Both the position numbers and the translations under genes were made by a program. DNA of 63,448 bases from Fuerstiella sp. (GTDB lineage Bacteria > Planctomycetota > Planctomycetia > Planctomycetales > Planctomycetaceae): positions 1 through 63,448 of the forward strand of contig JAQWOH010000041.1 in the NCBI GenBank assembly GCA_029245955.1, read 5' to 3'. Under the pieces are notes generated by a model. It ran no database searches, was not told where the DNA came from, and saw nothing but the letters and a program-made list of their open reading frames with translations. This document shows positions 43,509-55,374 of this stretch, one piece after another; positions within the stretch are counted from its first letter, which is position 1; each line of letters begins with the position of its first letter.

Positions 43509-44942
43509 TTAACGAAAACTTCCCGCCCAGGGAGCTGTGTGCACAAGACTTCGCATGCGCCATTCACGAAGCTCCGTCAGCATGTCCTGTTTCCGGCCGG
43601 CATGGTCAGGGCTGCTCCACAGGTTCCTGACTTCGTCAGGATCATTAACCAGATCGAACAACTGACCTTCGTCTTCATCGATGAAGTGAACCAGTTTCCA
43701 TTCGTTGTCACGGACCATGGTCATGAAGTCTGTTCCATCCAGGATGCCGTCCTTGCCATGCTCTGCGTAGACGTAGTCTCGTGCCTCCCAGTCTTTTCCT
43801 TCCAGAGCAGGCAGCAGTGACCGTGCTTCCATCGTCTCTGGCACGTCGACTTCGGCAAGGTCGAGAATTGCGGGTCCGATGTCCATCTGCTGGCAAAGAC
43901 CGTCGATCCGTTTGTTCGCCTCAAAGCGTTCCGGAGACCAGACAATCATGGGCATCTTTGTGATGATGTCGTACATCGTCCACTTTTGACTGTGGCCGTG
44001 ATCTGTCAGACAGTCACCGTGATCGCTGGTGAAGATGACTACGCTGTTCTCAAGGTAGCCCTTCTTTTCCAGCGATTCCATGATTTCACCGACCTTGGTA
44101 TCGATCATGGTGACGTTGGCAAGGTAGTAGGCTCGCTGCCGGTGCCGTTCTTCCTGCGTCGGATTGTCTTTGTGAACAACACTGTCGTGATCGATGTCAA
44201 AGTTGTGTTCGCGCAGCACCTTGAAGGCTCGTGGCTGACTCTCTTTCTCCTCATCGGTCACTTCCATGAGCGGTAAATCCCTGCTCATATACTTCTCGGC
44301 CTCTTCCGGAGTCGGATCGTAAGGTGGATGGGGCCCGGGAAATCCGATTTGCAGAAACAGCGGCTGGTCCGGCCTGGGTTTGGTGTCAATCCACCAGGTT
44401 GCCATGTCGCCTACAAAGTTGTCGGACTGCATGTCCGCGTCCTGTTCCCACAGGAACGCACCAAGGCAATCCTTGTAGTCCTCACGCTGGCGATACAGTT
44501 CGCGCTGTTGTTTGACCTGTCCGCGAGCATGCAGGGCTTTGTCCCATTCATCAAAATAGTAACGTTCTTCCAGGTAGCGGTCCTTGTTTTCCACCACGTA
44601 GCGTTCGTGAAATCCCATCGGTGTGTGGTAGGGGTACGTGTGCATCTTGCCGATGTTGACACACCGATAGCCACTGTCGGCCAGAGACTCGATCCAGCCG
44701 TGCTGCCACGGATCGGCGTTCTTCAGGATTCCTGTCGTGTGCGGGTAATACCCGGTGAACAGGCTTGCACGCGACGGTGCACAACTGGGTGCGGAAATAT
44801 GGCAATTGGTAAACGTCGTCCCTCCTCGCACAAGGCGATCCAGGTTCGGCGTATCCATATAGTCAAAACCAAGTTCGCGAATCGTGTCGAAACGCTGCTG
44901 ATCGGTAATAATAAAAATAATATTCGGACGTTCGTCGGACAT
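43509..44942 (-). CDS. Sulfatase (Cys-type, choline-sulfatase/arylsulfatase-like)
   Basis: A 477-residue sulfatase that would cleave a sulfate ester. The metal-site start is RPNIIFIITDQQRFDTIREL, and the nucleophile signature SAPSCAPSRASLFTGYYPHT has Cys in CAPSR, to be converted to formylglycine. The second metal and catalytic region is VIFTSDHGDCLTDHGHSQKW, and the C-terminal part holds RDNEWKLVHFIDEDEGQLFD. No signal peptide is visible, so unlike many planctomycete sulfatases it may be cytoplasmic. The start is ATG 44942 (MSDERPN); an in-frame TTG at 44960 is less likely. The substrate is undetermined; residues match soluble sulfatases that act on sulfated carbohydrates or choline sulfate. 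A formylglycine-generating enzyme is not in the window. Confidence 0.93.
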   Translation of the reverse strand: MSDERPNIIFIITDQQRFDTIRELGFDYMDTPNLDRLVRGGTTFTNCHISAPSCAPSRASLFTGYYPHTTGILKNADPWQHGWIESLADSGYRCVNIGKMHTYPYHTPMGFHERYVVENKDRYLEERYYFDEWDKALHARGQVKQQRELYRQREDYKDCLGAFLWEQDADMQSDNFVGDMATWWIDTKPRPDQPLFLQIGFPGPHPPYDPTPEEAEKYMSRDLPLMEVTDEEKESQPRAFKVLREHNFDIDHDSVVHKDNPTQEERHRQRAYYLANVTMIDTKVGEIMESLEKKGYLENSVVIFTSDHGDCLTDHGHSQKWTMYDIITKMPMIVWSPERFEANKRIDGLCQQMDIGPAILDLAEVDVPETMEARSLLPALEGKDWEARDYVYAEHGKDGILDGTDFMTMVRDNEWKLVHFIDEDEGQLFDLVNDPDEVRNLWSSPDHAGRKQDMLTELREWRMRSLVHTAPWAGSFR

Positions 44943-44990
44943 ATTGTCGTTCGGCTTCAAACGGGGAAGAATTCACGCGGTCAGGTTGGG

Positions 44991-45010
44991 CAGCATCTTC
45001 AAAGATGCTG
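44991..45010. other. Perfect 9-bp hairpin upstream of the sulfatase
   Basis: CAGCATCTT pairs with AAGATGCTG around a two-base CA centre, some 50 bp before the sulfatase start. There is no T-run on either strand, so it looks more like an operator-type palindrome or leader hairpin than a terminator. Confidence 0.4.
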
Positions 45011-45096
45011 GAACCGGTTGCAAGGCTGCTGTCTGTCGCCAACCGCAGTTTGAACTGATATGCCCCAGGCTCGTCTGCTTTTGCAGATGTAAAGCC

Positions 45097-45513
45097 TCAT
45101 GGGGTTGAGTCCTTACCTCCGCGAGACGGCACCCAGGTATTTGAACTGGTCACCTGGATATCGTGCACTTCGTCAGCGGTAATGGGTTTATTAGGATTCA
45201 CAGACTCCATTTCCTGAACATTCTCAGCTTTTTGTGGACGATACTGTGCGGCCAGGCCCTCTTCACGGTGATTGCGGGCAACGGCGTTCCAGAATCCCAG
45301 ACTCGGATCCTCGTTACGAAAGTATCGATACGTCGTGACTCCACCCAGAATCAGCAGAGCTGCAACAAGAACGGCCAGAACGATCCAGTCAAAGCTGCTT
45401 GAAGTGCCTGCCAGAGCGAGAAAAGAGCAGAGTCCAGCTCCCAGGCCGATGACGATAACCGTTGCCAGCATGCTGCCAGCGTCGTCCCGGCGATGGAACC
45501 ATTTTTTTGACAT
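45097..45513 (-). CDS. Hypothetical two-helix membrane protein
   Basis: A 138-residue protein that I do not recognise. It has two transmembrane helices (AGSMLATVIVIGLGAGLCSFLALAG at about 13-37 and FDWIVLAVLVAALLILGGVTTYRYF at about 42-66). The soluble C-terminal half begins RNEDPSLGFWNAVARNHREE and ends in a flexible tail (SSNTWVPSRGGKDSTP). The start MSKKWFHRRDD at 45513 is chosen over an upstream start at 45546, because the basic residues then sit just before the first helix. It is separated from trkA by 267 non-coding bases and from the sulfatase by about 150, so it is probably transcribed on its own. No function can be assigned. Confidence 0.65.
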   Translation of the reverse strand: MSKKWFHRRDDAGSMLATVIVIGLGAGLCSFLALAGTSSSFDWIVLAVLVAALLILGGVTTYRYFRNEDPSLGFWNAVARNHREEGLAAQYRPQKAENVQEMESVNPNKPITADEVHDIQVTSSNTWVPSRGGKDSTP

Positions 45514-45780
45514 AACGCCGGCCCCTTCCACAGCTTGATTGCTCAACGGCCTTCAGTGCTTAACGAAACGGACGCCGTACCTCTGTCGTCGCATGGGTTT
45601 CCTGAATCCCGATGTCGCGATGAATTCATTTCGGTAAACCGGACTGGGGCATGACCCCGGCCATGACGGAAAAGTTTAACAGAAAGCGACAGATCGTCGA
45701 TCCTGGCCTTAGCAGGCCTGTACGAAGAATTGACAACCGTAGACCGTTGGGAAATGCAGCGTACGGTCCGGGCGAACGAT

Positions 45781-48517
<2,737 letters not shown>

Positions 48518-50467
48518 CTACTTCCCTTGTTTGGTGTCGAAGATCGGGAGGCCGGTATTGGTCGCGCTCGGGCGTGATGTCACAATAATCTTTTTGGCGG
48601 CCTCGTCGATACTCATCACCATCATGTCCCGATAGTCGGGATTCGTAATGATTGCATCCAGCGTCTTCAACACAGTCGCCTCGCCAAAGTTATAACTCTG
48701 CTTCATGTTCTGCGTCAGTGCCGCCTTCTTGAGTCCGTCACCGTCGATTTCGATCGGCGTCTTGATTTCCTCTGAGATATAGGCCAGAGCTTCCTGGAGT
48801 GGCATGTTACGGAAATCAACATAGATCATCATCTGCAGACGGTCCACGATTTTTTCAGGCAGAGCTTTCGCGGTGGAGACTTTCGGCGCCGGACCGCTGA
48901 AGTCGGTGATCACGGATTGATTCCAGGTAAACAACGAAGCCGCCGCAAGATTGGCTGCCGCTTTGTCCGGCAGCAGAGTGATCATCCGCACATACGATGG
49001 TCCTATGTGAGTTGATGTACCCAGCACCACGCCCTGTATCATGGCGGGGAAGCGGCCGATCATTTCACGATAACCCTTTGTTGGCGGATTCATGAAACGA
49101 GCGGTTGTCTGAAGTAGTTCCGGTAACTTTGACATCTGCACTTTGACGTGGCGCTGCGCCCGCAACGCTGAACTTTCGTTGTTGGGGTGCAGCAGTGTCT
49201 CCATGAACAATTCAGAACCAAGATGGAGGCTCCAGCCAACGGTCTGTACGTCTTTACCAAACCACAGGACGAACTCATCGGCAAATTCCTGCATCTGCTC
49301 TCGAAAAATATATTCACGGTGAGTGTCAATATTGAGCAGGTCAAATATAAGAGTCATCTGGCGATTTCGATCCGACTCGCGTACCAGAACGTCCATGTCA
49401 ACGGGCGCCTGGGGCGGGTACTTCCTGGCGTCGGCCAACGAATCCGACATTGTGACGGGCGCCACGGCAAATGTCTTCCTGTCGATCAGCAGATAGCTGA
49501 ACGGATCGGATTCGTACAGCTCTCCCTCAAGGTCGGAGCGGCGCGATCCGCGAAAACGATTCAGCTGCAGGTCAGATAGTGTCTGTTCACTGCGAAGCCG
49601 CACTACAGCGGCCACTTCAGGCGGTGACGTGCGCGGTCCGAAATTGACGGCGAGCGTCAGTTCCTCAATTTCCTGCGGTTCAAACCGTGTGATATCGCGA
49701 ATCTGTTCCTCCAGCCATTGGCCCAGATCTCCGAGCGTGGCCACAAACTCACGGTTCTTCCTGTCCGCACTCCAGACATCCGATGGACGCAGATGAAAGA
49801 TCAGATGAGGCGTAAAAGGCAGGTAGTCCAGCGAAATCGCATCACCGGTCGTCGGGCTGAGTTTCTGAACGTCTTCATTGGCGTCCGCCAGGACTTGTTT
49901 TTCTTCCTGCCATGCCTCATTCACCTTTGGCTTCTGTGCGTCTGCGGCCAGTTCAGCAGCCAGCTTTGCGTTTGAGTTCTGCTGCCACCACAGAGCGACC
50001 ATACAAGCCACAAACAGTCCTGTGCCAAGCAGGGCAATCACAGGACCTTTGCGTTTGTTGCGTTTCCGGCGGTCTCGTACGCGACTCGCGGCATTGCCCG
50101 TAACGGGTGCGGCATCCGCTGTATCTGACTCCGGGGGGGTGATGTCTGCGGACGGTACAGCACTGGCCGGTGTGGAAAGAAAGTCAAAGGCCCCTGACGA
50201 CTCAGCATCCGTTGGCAATGGGGACGTCGGCAAGGCAGCGCACGCCGCCGGTGCATCCGGCACCCATTTTGCAGACGTACCGACCATCGGGGCGGCAGGC
50301 GTTTCGGGAACGTCGTCCTCCAGCAAGGTCAGCTCAACTTCGTCTGGTTCGGTCAGGATGAAGCGATGCTCACACCGCGGACACTTGCCCTTGCGTCCCA
50401 GCAGCTTGCGGTCCGGCAGCTTGAGATCGGCAGAACACTCTGGACAGGAAATTGTCACCGTTGCCAT
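48518..50467 (-). CDS. Zinc-ribbon membrane protein with secretin-N (STN)-like C-terminus
   Basis: A 649-residue protein of unknown function. The N-terminus is a zinc ribbon, TISCPECSADLKLPDR to KGKCPRCEHRF, with CxxC pairs at about 8-11 and 32-35. An acidic Ala/Pro/Ser-rich linker (about 45-130) leads to basic RVRDRRKRNKRKGPV and one transmembrane helix, VIALLGTGLFVACMVALWW, at about 144-162. The large domain beyond (about 180-545) is soluble and unrecognised (SLDYLPFTPHLIFHLRPSDV). The C-terminal 90 residues (MIYVDFRNMPLQEALAYISE and YNFGEATVLKTLDAIITNPD) resemble the secretin/TonB short N-terminal (STN) fold. With the ribbon inside and the rest outside, it could connect a cytoplasmic signal to the envelope. 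The ATG at 50467 is clear. It stands alone. Confidence 0.75.
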   Translation of the reverse strand: MATVTISCPECSADLKLPDRKLLGRKGKCPRCEHRFILTEPDEVELTLLEDDVPETPAAPMVGTSAKWVPDAPAACAALPTSPLPTDAESSGAFDFLSTPASAVPSADITPPESDTADAAPVTGNAASRVRDRRKRNKRKGPVIALLGTGLFVACMVALWWQQNSNAKLAAELAADAQKPKVNEAWQEEKQVLADANEDVQKLSPTTGDAISLDYLPFTPHLIFHLRPSDVWSADRKNREFVATLGDLGQWLEEQIRDITRFEPQEIEELTLAVNFGPRTSPPEVAAVVRLRSEQTLSDLQLNRFRGSRRSDLEGELYESDPFSYLLIDRKTFAVAPVTMSDSLADARKYPPQAPVDMDVLVRESDRNRQMTLIFDLLNIDTHREYIFREQMQEFADEFVLWFGKDVQTVGWSLHLGSELFMETLLHPNNESSALRAQRHVKVQMSKLPELLQTTARFMNPPTKGYREMIGRFPAMIQGVVLGTSTHIGPSYVRMITLLPDKAAANLAAASLFTWNQSVITDFSGPAPKVSTAKALPEKIVDRLQMMIYVDFRNMPLQEALAYISEEIKTPIEIDGDGLKKAALTQNMKQSYNFGEATVLKTLDAIITNPDYRDMMVMSIDEAAKKIIVTSRPSATNTGLPIFDTKQGK

Positions 50468-50673
50468 CGCAGCACCTGCAGGGTCAGAACGCGGAAAACT
50501 GTCTTGTTTGATCTTAAACTCTGGTTATCTGAGTCAGAAACTCCAGACGTGCCCCGTCGGCACATGACCGCATCGCCCCGTGAGCGAGATGGGGTTGGAA
50601 CCGCTTCTATGCGGCACCACCGATGGTACTACTGCGCGGCACGTCTGTATTCTGATTTTAGCGTGTCACGGGG

Positions 50674-51411
50674 TTATCGGAAATGATCATCTGAAAATGG
50701 GTGCAGATCCTTCACTCTGCTGTCGGCCGACACGGTGTCGAGCAGTGCTTCTGCCAGATGAAAGTCTTGTGCAGTCGTGATTTTAATGTTTGTCAGACTG
50801 CCGGGATGGACGTGAACCGGCTGTCCATAGGCTTCAACAATTGAGGCATCGTCGGTGAAACGGCTCAGATCACCAGCTGCATCAAAAGCCTGTTGCAGAA
50901 GCGTTCTGCGAAAAACCTGCGGAGTCTGGGCTAAAACAAGATTACGGCGATCAACCGTGCGTTGAATGAGATTCTCGTCAACGGCTTTCACAGTGCTGCT
51001 GACCGGGACACCTGGAATGACCGCGTCGTGGACTGCGGCTGCTGCAAACAGTTCTGTTAGCCACTTCGCGGTCAGCAGTGGCCGCGCCGCGTCATGGATT
51101 GCGATAAACTCTGCTTCTTCTGTCAGACTGCTGATTCCATTCCGCACACTCTCAGCACGACACGCACCACCCTTCACGATCGTGATGTCCATGAAGGCCA
51201 GGTTGGGGCGGAATCGTTCCTTGAATTCGTCGATGTCGTCTGAGGACAGAACCAGCATGACTTCTGACACGTCATCCCGGCTCAGAAAATGTTCTGCGGT
51301 CCGCAGCCAGACAGCACGCCCTTTCAGTTCCACAAAAGGTTTTTTGCGCGGGAATCCGGTGAATCGACGACTTTCGCCGGCTGCGGGAAGAATGACGGCG
51401 AATTTTGACAT
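50674..51411 (-). CDS. ispD: 2-C-methyl-D-erythritol 4-phosphate cytidylyltransferase
   Basis: A 245-residue enzyme of the MEP isoprenoid pathway, making CDP-methylerythritol from MEP and CTP. The nucleotide-binding start is FAVILPAAGESRRFTGFPRK, with the KKPFVELKGRAV segment. IVKGGACRAESVRNGISSL, EFIAIHDAARPLLT, VIPGVPVSSTVKAVDENLIQ, RRNLVLAQTPQVFRRTLLQQ and the final FTDDASIVEAYGQPVHVHPG with NIKITTAQDFHLAEALL are all family blocks in order. ATG 51411 (MSKFAVI) is chosen over a TTG at 51420. It follows the GAF-HlyD gene by nine bases, so it is probably its operon partner. ispF is not adjacent. Confidence 0.95.
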   Translation of the reverse strand: MSKFAVILPAAGESRRFTGFPRKKPFVELKGRAVWLRTAEHFLSRDDVSEVMLVLSSDDIDEFKERFRPNLAFMDITIVKGGACRAESVRNGISSLTEEAEFIAIHDAARPLLTAKWLTELFAAAAVHDAVIPGVPVSSTVKAVDENLIQRTVDRRNLVLAQTPQVFRRTLLQQAFDAAGDLSRFTDDASIVEAYGQPVHVHPGSLTNIKITTAQDFHLAEALLDTVSADSRVKDLHPFSDDHFR

Positions 51412-51420
51412 GTCAATCAA

Positions 51421-53529
51421 TCAGAACCACCACATGTTGCGTTGGACGAATTCCACAACGTCGCCAAACAGCCAGAACGCGAGAGTACAGTCGCTGCAGT
51501 AGATGCGGACGGAAACTTCAGTTCCGATCTGACTAAGTGATCCACTCTCGCGAAGCTCTCTGGCTGTCTTGTTATCCAGCTCGGCAATCAGTTCAAATGC
51601 AGTGCCGAGTTCAGAGTCAGTGGTCGAACGCGTCGCGATGGTTGCAAGTGTGCAGTTGAATTTTGATTCCGGTCGGCTGACCATCGTAAATTCACATGGC
51701 AGCGAACCATTCTCACCGTTCTGAAGTTTTCTGTCGTTTTTTTCTTTCTCCATGATCGCGTGCAGCAGATGCCCCATTCGCTTTTCCTCGACCAGTAGTT
51801 CCATGTGCCATGGGCCATGATCATTCATCACATCAAACAAATGATCGCCCTGACGAACAGGCCGGTCCTGCAGCATTTCCATCCGTTTGAAGTCTGGTAT
51901 CACACCGGTCGCCGGGGCGCGAACCTTAAGCTTTGCGTCCTTTCGCGCCTTCAGCGTGTCCAGTTTGTTTTGAGCAATGATCTGGTCGGCAGCAATGGTT
52001 TCCAGTTCAATCTGCAGCCGATGAACCTCTTCTCTGTTTCTGAGCTGTTCTGCAGATTTCCGTGCATTGCTGGCTATCTTTTCGAGCTCTTTCTGCTTTG
52101 CGATTTCCGTTTCCGCGTTGCTGATCTCTTCCTCAATTTCATCGTTGTAGAGAATCATCAGGACCTCCCCCTGCTTCACACGCAGCTCTCCGCTGTTATC
52201 CGGAATCACTATGATTTTCTCGTCGATTTCCCCGTCCCACAATGCGAAAACAGCATCCTGCTGAACGGGCATCAGCTTGCCGTCCGCATCCACAGGGTAG
52301 GGCAGTCTGATCAGTGTCATGGCGGCCACAAGACCGCCGACCACAGCAAGGATCAGGGACGTGATCGCCAGCTTCCGCCCCTGGAACCATTCCCTCACGC
52401 GTCCGATAAGTTTGAAGAACGATCGCCCGAAAATTCGTCCGTGCAGCCGTGAGTTCCACAGGGCGGCACCAATATGATCGGCCAGCAGTTCCGCTCGCTG
52501 TTCCAGTTGGGGTACGGGTTCAGATTCCGCGACCTGTTCCACCACGATACAACCGATGGCCTTTGTTCGTTTCATTTTTCGCTTTTGTTCAGCCTCTTCT
52601 CCCTGCTCCCGAACCAGCACATCGTTCTCGAACATCGGGACGATCATGATCATCCGCGAGCCACTTTCCTGAACGAAGTTTGCCAGCGGCTTTTCGATTT
52701 GTGTCGGCAGGTTCTCAATCTTACCCGCATATGTCAGCGTTTCGCCCATGTCGATTACCCGCTGTGCGAGCCGTTTCATCGACGTAATCAGATTTGCTCG
52801 TTGATTGACCGTCGACTGCCCACTGACAGCTCGGATTTTCACGCTGCGTCCCCTGCGTGTCACAACGCTCAGCCGGTCGCAACTCAGCAGTGGGCGACCG
52901 TCGCTGGCAGAAGCGTCGGCCACTTCCTGCTCTTCAAGGGAACGCTGAATTCGAAGAGTGAACTGTTCAAAATCCGTCCAGAACTCGCTCTTCAAATCAT
53001 CGCTCATTGTCGAATTGCGGCGTTTGCCTTCGATATACCGTGAGGCGTAGCCGCACATCTGTTCCAGAAACTGCATGTAACCCGAACGAGCTTTCTCGGG
53101 GACATCCGCTCTCTGAAACAGTTGTACAACCCCGACGCAGTCTTTCTCTTTATGTAAGGCTGAAAGCACCATCACGTGCTCAGTGGGGAGATCGACTCCC
53201 TGTCCGTGCACCAGCGTTTTTGCTTCGCCGGTTTGCAGCACATCAATCAGTAATTTTTCATTGACCTGCATCGCCCCGGGAATCTGTTTCAACCCGGTCT
53301 GTTCTAAATCCGCTTCCGCTACCAGGCTCAGCTGGGCGCCATCCTGCAGCAGCCAGACGGCGCCGCCTTTAGCGCCGATGGCCGTGACAACTCGATTCAG
53401 GAACTCCTGAAAGAAGATATTGGGCGGAATTTCTTCGCCCGACATTTTCTCGATTTCGCGGGCAAGGTTCATCACCTTCTCACGCACTCGCTTCAGATTC
53501 TCGTCCGATGATGCGTTTGGTTCTGTCAT
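51421..53529 (-). CDS. GAF domain plus HlyD-type adaptor protein
   Basis: A 702-residue inner-membrane protein. Residues about 30-175 form a GAF-like domain (FLNRVVTAIGAKGGAVWLLQ and KDCVGVVQLFQRADVPEKAR), and a second GAF-like region spans about 190-370 (RLSVVTRRGRSVKIRAVSGQ, TKAIGCIVVEQV). One transmembrane helix, LAITSLILAVVGGLVAAMTL, lies at about 390-410. The rest is a HlyD/RND-adaptor: the lipoyl half-motif PVDADGKLMPVQQDAVFALW, a coiled coil EIEEEISNAETEIAKQKELEKIAS to DTLKARKDAKLKVRAP, and the second lipoyl half TGVIPDFKRMEMLQDRPVRQ. The end VFVRIY-like VSVRIYCSDCTLAFWLFGDV is common in planctomycete HlyD proteins. The usual partner is not present here; ispD follows by nine bases. Confidence 0.83.
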   Translation of the reverse strand: MTEPNASSDENLKRVREKVMNLAREIEKMSGEEIPPNIFFQEFLNRVVTAIGAKGGAVWLLQDGAQLSLVAEADLEQTGLKQIPGAMQVNEKLLIDVLQTGEAKTLVHGQGVDLPTEHVMVLSALHKEKDCVGVVQLFQRADVPEKARSGYMQFLEQMCGYASRYIEGKRRNSTMSDDLKSEFWTDFEQFTLRIQRSLEEQEVADASASDGRPLLSCDRLSVVTRRGRSVKIRAVSGQSTVNQRANLITSMKRLAQRVIDMGETLTYAGKIENLPTQIEKPLANFVQESGSRMIMIVPMFENDVLVREQGEEAEQKRKMKRTKAIGCIVVEQVAESEPVPQLEQRAELLADHIGAALWNSRLHGRIFGRSFFKLIGRVREWFQGRKLAITSLILAVVGGLVAAMTLIRLPYPVDADGKLMPVQQDAVFALWDGEIDEKIIVIPDNSGELRVKQGEVLMILYNDEIEEEISNAETEIAKQKELEKIASNARKSAEQLRNREEVHRLQIELETIAADQIIAQNKLDTLKARKDAKLKVRAPATGVIPDFKRMEMLQDRPVRQGDHLFDVMNDHGPWHMELLVEEKRMGHLLHAIMEKEKNDRKLQNGENGSLPCEFTMVSRPESKFNCTLATIATRSTTDSELGTAFELIAELDNKTARELRESGSLSQIGTEVSVRIYCSDCTLAFWLFGDVVEFVQRNMWWF

Positions 53530-53958
53530 TTCTGTTCCGAAGCGGCCGAATTTTGAGTTAATACTTAAATGAACGTCCCGGGCCCGTGAAATTTCCGGCC
53601 GCCGGTATCCGTCGATCAGACGAATAATAGCGTCCGACCCAACGGAAGTGTCGTGAAAACCTGACGTTACGTCGCCCCGGTCAGCTTTCGAAGTGTGACA
53701 AAGAATAATCGGCAGAGCAACATGGACCGGTGCTCCCCACGGGCAATTTCACGTCCGTCCAAAGAATCTGAGGACAACGTTCTCACTGCCTTGCCTGGTT
53801 TCCCCAAACCGAAGGGCAAGGGATGAATCACGTCTGCTCTGCGGCGGGGGTCAGTTTCTCGTGGTTGCTCCATTGACCACGCCGAGGAAGGTCCGACGGG
53901 CAGATGCGGGGCAAGGTGAGCGTAGTGGCCGGTTTTCGGGCGGACGAGCTGCGAAATA
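53530..53958. other. Intergenic region, no gene seen
   Basis: This 429-bp gap separates the DUF1501 gene end from the GAF-HlyD start, both on the minus strand. Short frames on both strands show no family features. It must include the GAF-HlyD promoter. CTGCCTTGCCTGGTTTCCCC with GAAGGGCAAGGG (about 53788-53822) is a weak inverted pair that may be the DUF1501 terminator. Confidence 0.35.
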
Positions 53959-55299
53959 TCACGAAAGTAGCAACTGAACGGGGGCCGATCCGTGGTCGGC
54001 CAGAGGGACCGGACGGCCAACATTGCTGTAATTTGTCATTTCGTGGTCCAGGTCCAGTGCCCGACATACCGTCGCCATCAAGTTCTGCACTGTCATCGGA
54101 TCATTGGTCACTTCCGTTCCATCGTCGGAGGTGCTGCCGTAGGTCTGTCCCATTTTGATTCCTGCGCCGGCCAGGACGGTGCTCCAGCTCCTGGGCCAGT
54201 GGTCTCGGCCGGTGTTGTCGTTGATCTTGGGCGTGCGGCCGAATTCTCCCATCCACACCACCAGGGTCTCATCCAGCAGGCCACGTTGCTGAAGGTCTGA
54301 GATGAGAGTCGCGTAGGCTGGATCAAGAACACCGCACAGAGCGTTCACGGCCCCAAAGTTGTCCTGATGTGTGTCCCAGCCGGCGCCTCCCCCGGCGCCA
54401 TCGGCGCTGCTGAGATTTACCTCTACAAATGAGACGCCGGTTTCGACCAACCGTCGTGCCAACAGGCAGCCCTGACCGAATGGATTCCGACCGTATGCAT
54501 CCCGAAGCATATCGTCTTCTCCGTCCAGGTTAAAAGCGTCCACTGCACCGGACTCCATCATTCGAATGGCCTGCTGATACGACTGCACGTGGCTGCGGCC
54601 AGGTCCTCCGGGACGGAGTTTCAGAAAATCATGCTCCAGAGAGGACAGCAATTTCAGGCGGGCATCCGCCTGAGCGCGGGTGACCCGTTTTGATCGCTTC
54701 AGGTTGCTGACCTCAAATGACACCTGCTGAGTGTCCTCCGCCTGGCCCGTCATCTGGGACGCCACTACGAGCGGCGACCGCGCCGGTCCCAGGAAACCGG
54801 GGCCGTACGCAGCCGGACTAAAGGCCTGAAACGGATTGACACTGACAAACGCCGGCAGATCGCACTCTTCGTCCAACAACTCCTTACTCAGGAAGGAACC
54901 GACAGTCGGGTAGCGGATCGGCCCCTGCGGCAAATACCCCGTATGCATGAAATACGTGGCACGCGAATGGTCGCCTTCCTTGGTGGACATTGATCGGATG
55001 ACGGCCAGACGGTCCATAACCCTGGCCGTCTGTGGCAGATTTTCACTGATTTGTACGCCAGGCACGCTGGTGTCGATGGCCTTTGTTGGGCCTCCATTCT
55101 CGTGACCTTCTTTGGGGTCGAATGTCTCGATCTGGCTGGGACCGCCGGACATCCACAGCAGAATACAGTTGCGGTGTGTTTTTGATTCGGATTGGGCTGC
55201 CTGTGCCGCAATGCCGGGTAACCATCCCGATGCTGCTGCTCCCAGCAGACTCAGCCCGGTGTATTTGCCGGCATTACGGCGGCTTAATGTGCGGGGCAT
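53959..55299 (-). CDS. DUF1501 family Tat-exported protein
   Basis: A 446-residue member of the DUF1501 (sulfatase-fold) family. The N-terminus MPRTLSRRNAGKYTGLSLLG is a twin-arginine signal. The body has the family blocks RNCILLWMSGGPSQIETFDP, VPGVQISENLPQTARVMDRL, VIRSMSTKEGDHSRATYFMH, GPGFLGPARSPLVVASQMTG, FVEVNLSSADGAGGGAGWDT, ETLVVWMGEFGRTPKINDNT and GRDHWPRSWSTVLAGAGIKM. It follows the DUF1549/DUF1553 gene on the same strand after about 75 bp, the classic planctomycete pair. The in-frame GTG at 55311 would add four residues. The family's function is unknown. It would be exported folded, presumably to work with the PSCyt partner outside the membrane. Confidence 0.95.
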   Translation of the reverse strand: MPRTLSRRNAGKYTGLSLLGAAASGWLPGIAAQAAQSESKTHRNCILLWMSGGPSQIETFDPKEGHENGGPTKAIDTSVPGVQISENLPQTARVMDRLAVIRSMSTKEGDHSRATYFMHTGYLPQGPIRYPTVGSFLSKELLDEECDLPAFVSVNPFQAFSPAAYGPGFLGPARSPLVVASQMTGQAEDTQQVSFEVSNLKRSKRVTRAQADARLKLLSSLEHDFLKLRPGGPGRSHVQSYQQAIRMMESGAVDAFNLDGEDDMLRDAYGRNPFGQGCLLARRLVETGVSFVEVNLSSADGAGGGAGWDTHQDNFGAVNALCGVLDPAYATLISDLQQRGLLDETLVVWMGEFGRTPKINDNTGRDHWPRSWSTVLAGAGIKMGQTYGSTSDDGTEVTNDPMTVQNLMATVCRALDLDHEMTNYSNVGRPVPLADHGSAPVQLLLS

Positions 55300-55374
55300 C
55301 TGACGACTCACAAATATGAAACTAGAAAGGTGGCTGTTGGGTTGTCAGGTCCAGGACCGGGACCTGACAATGCA

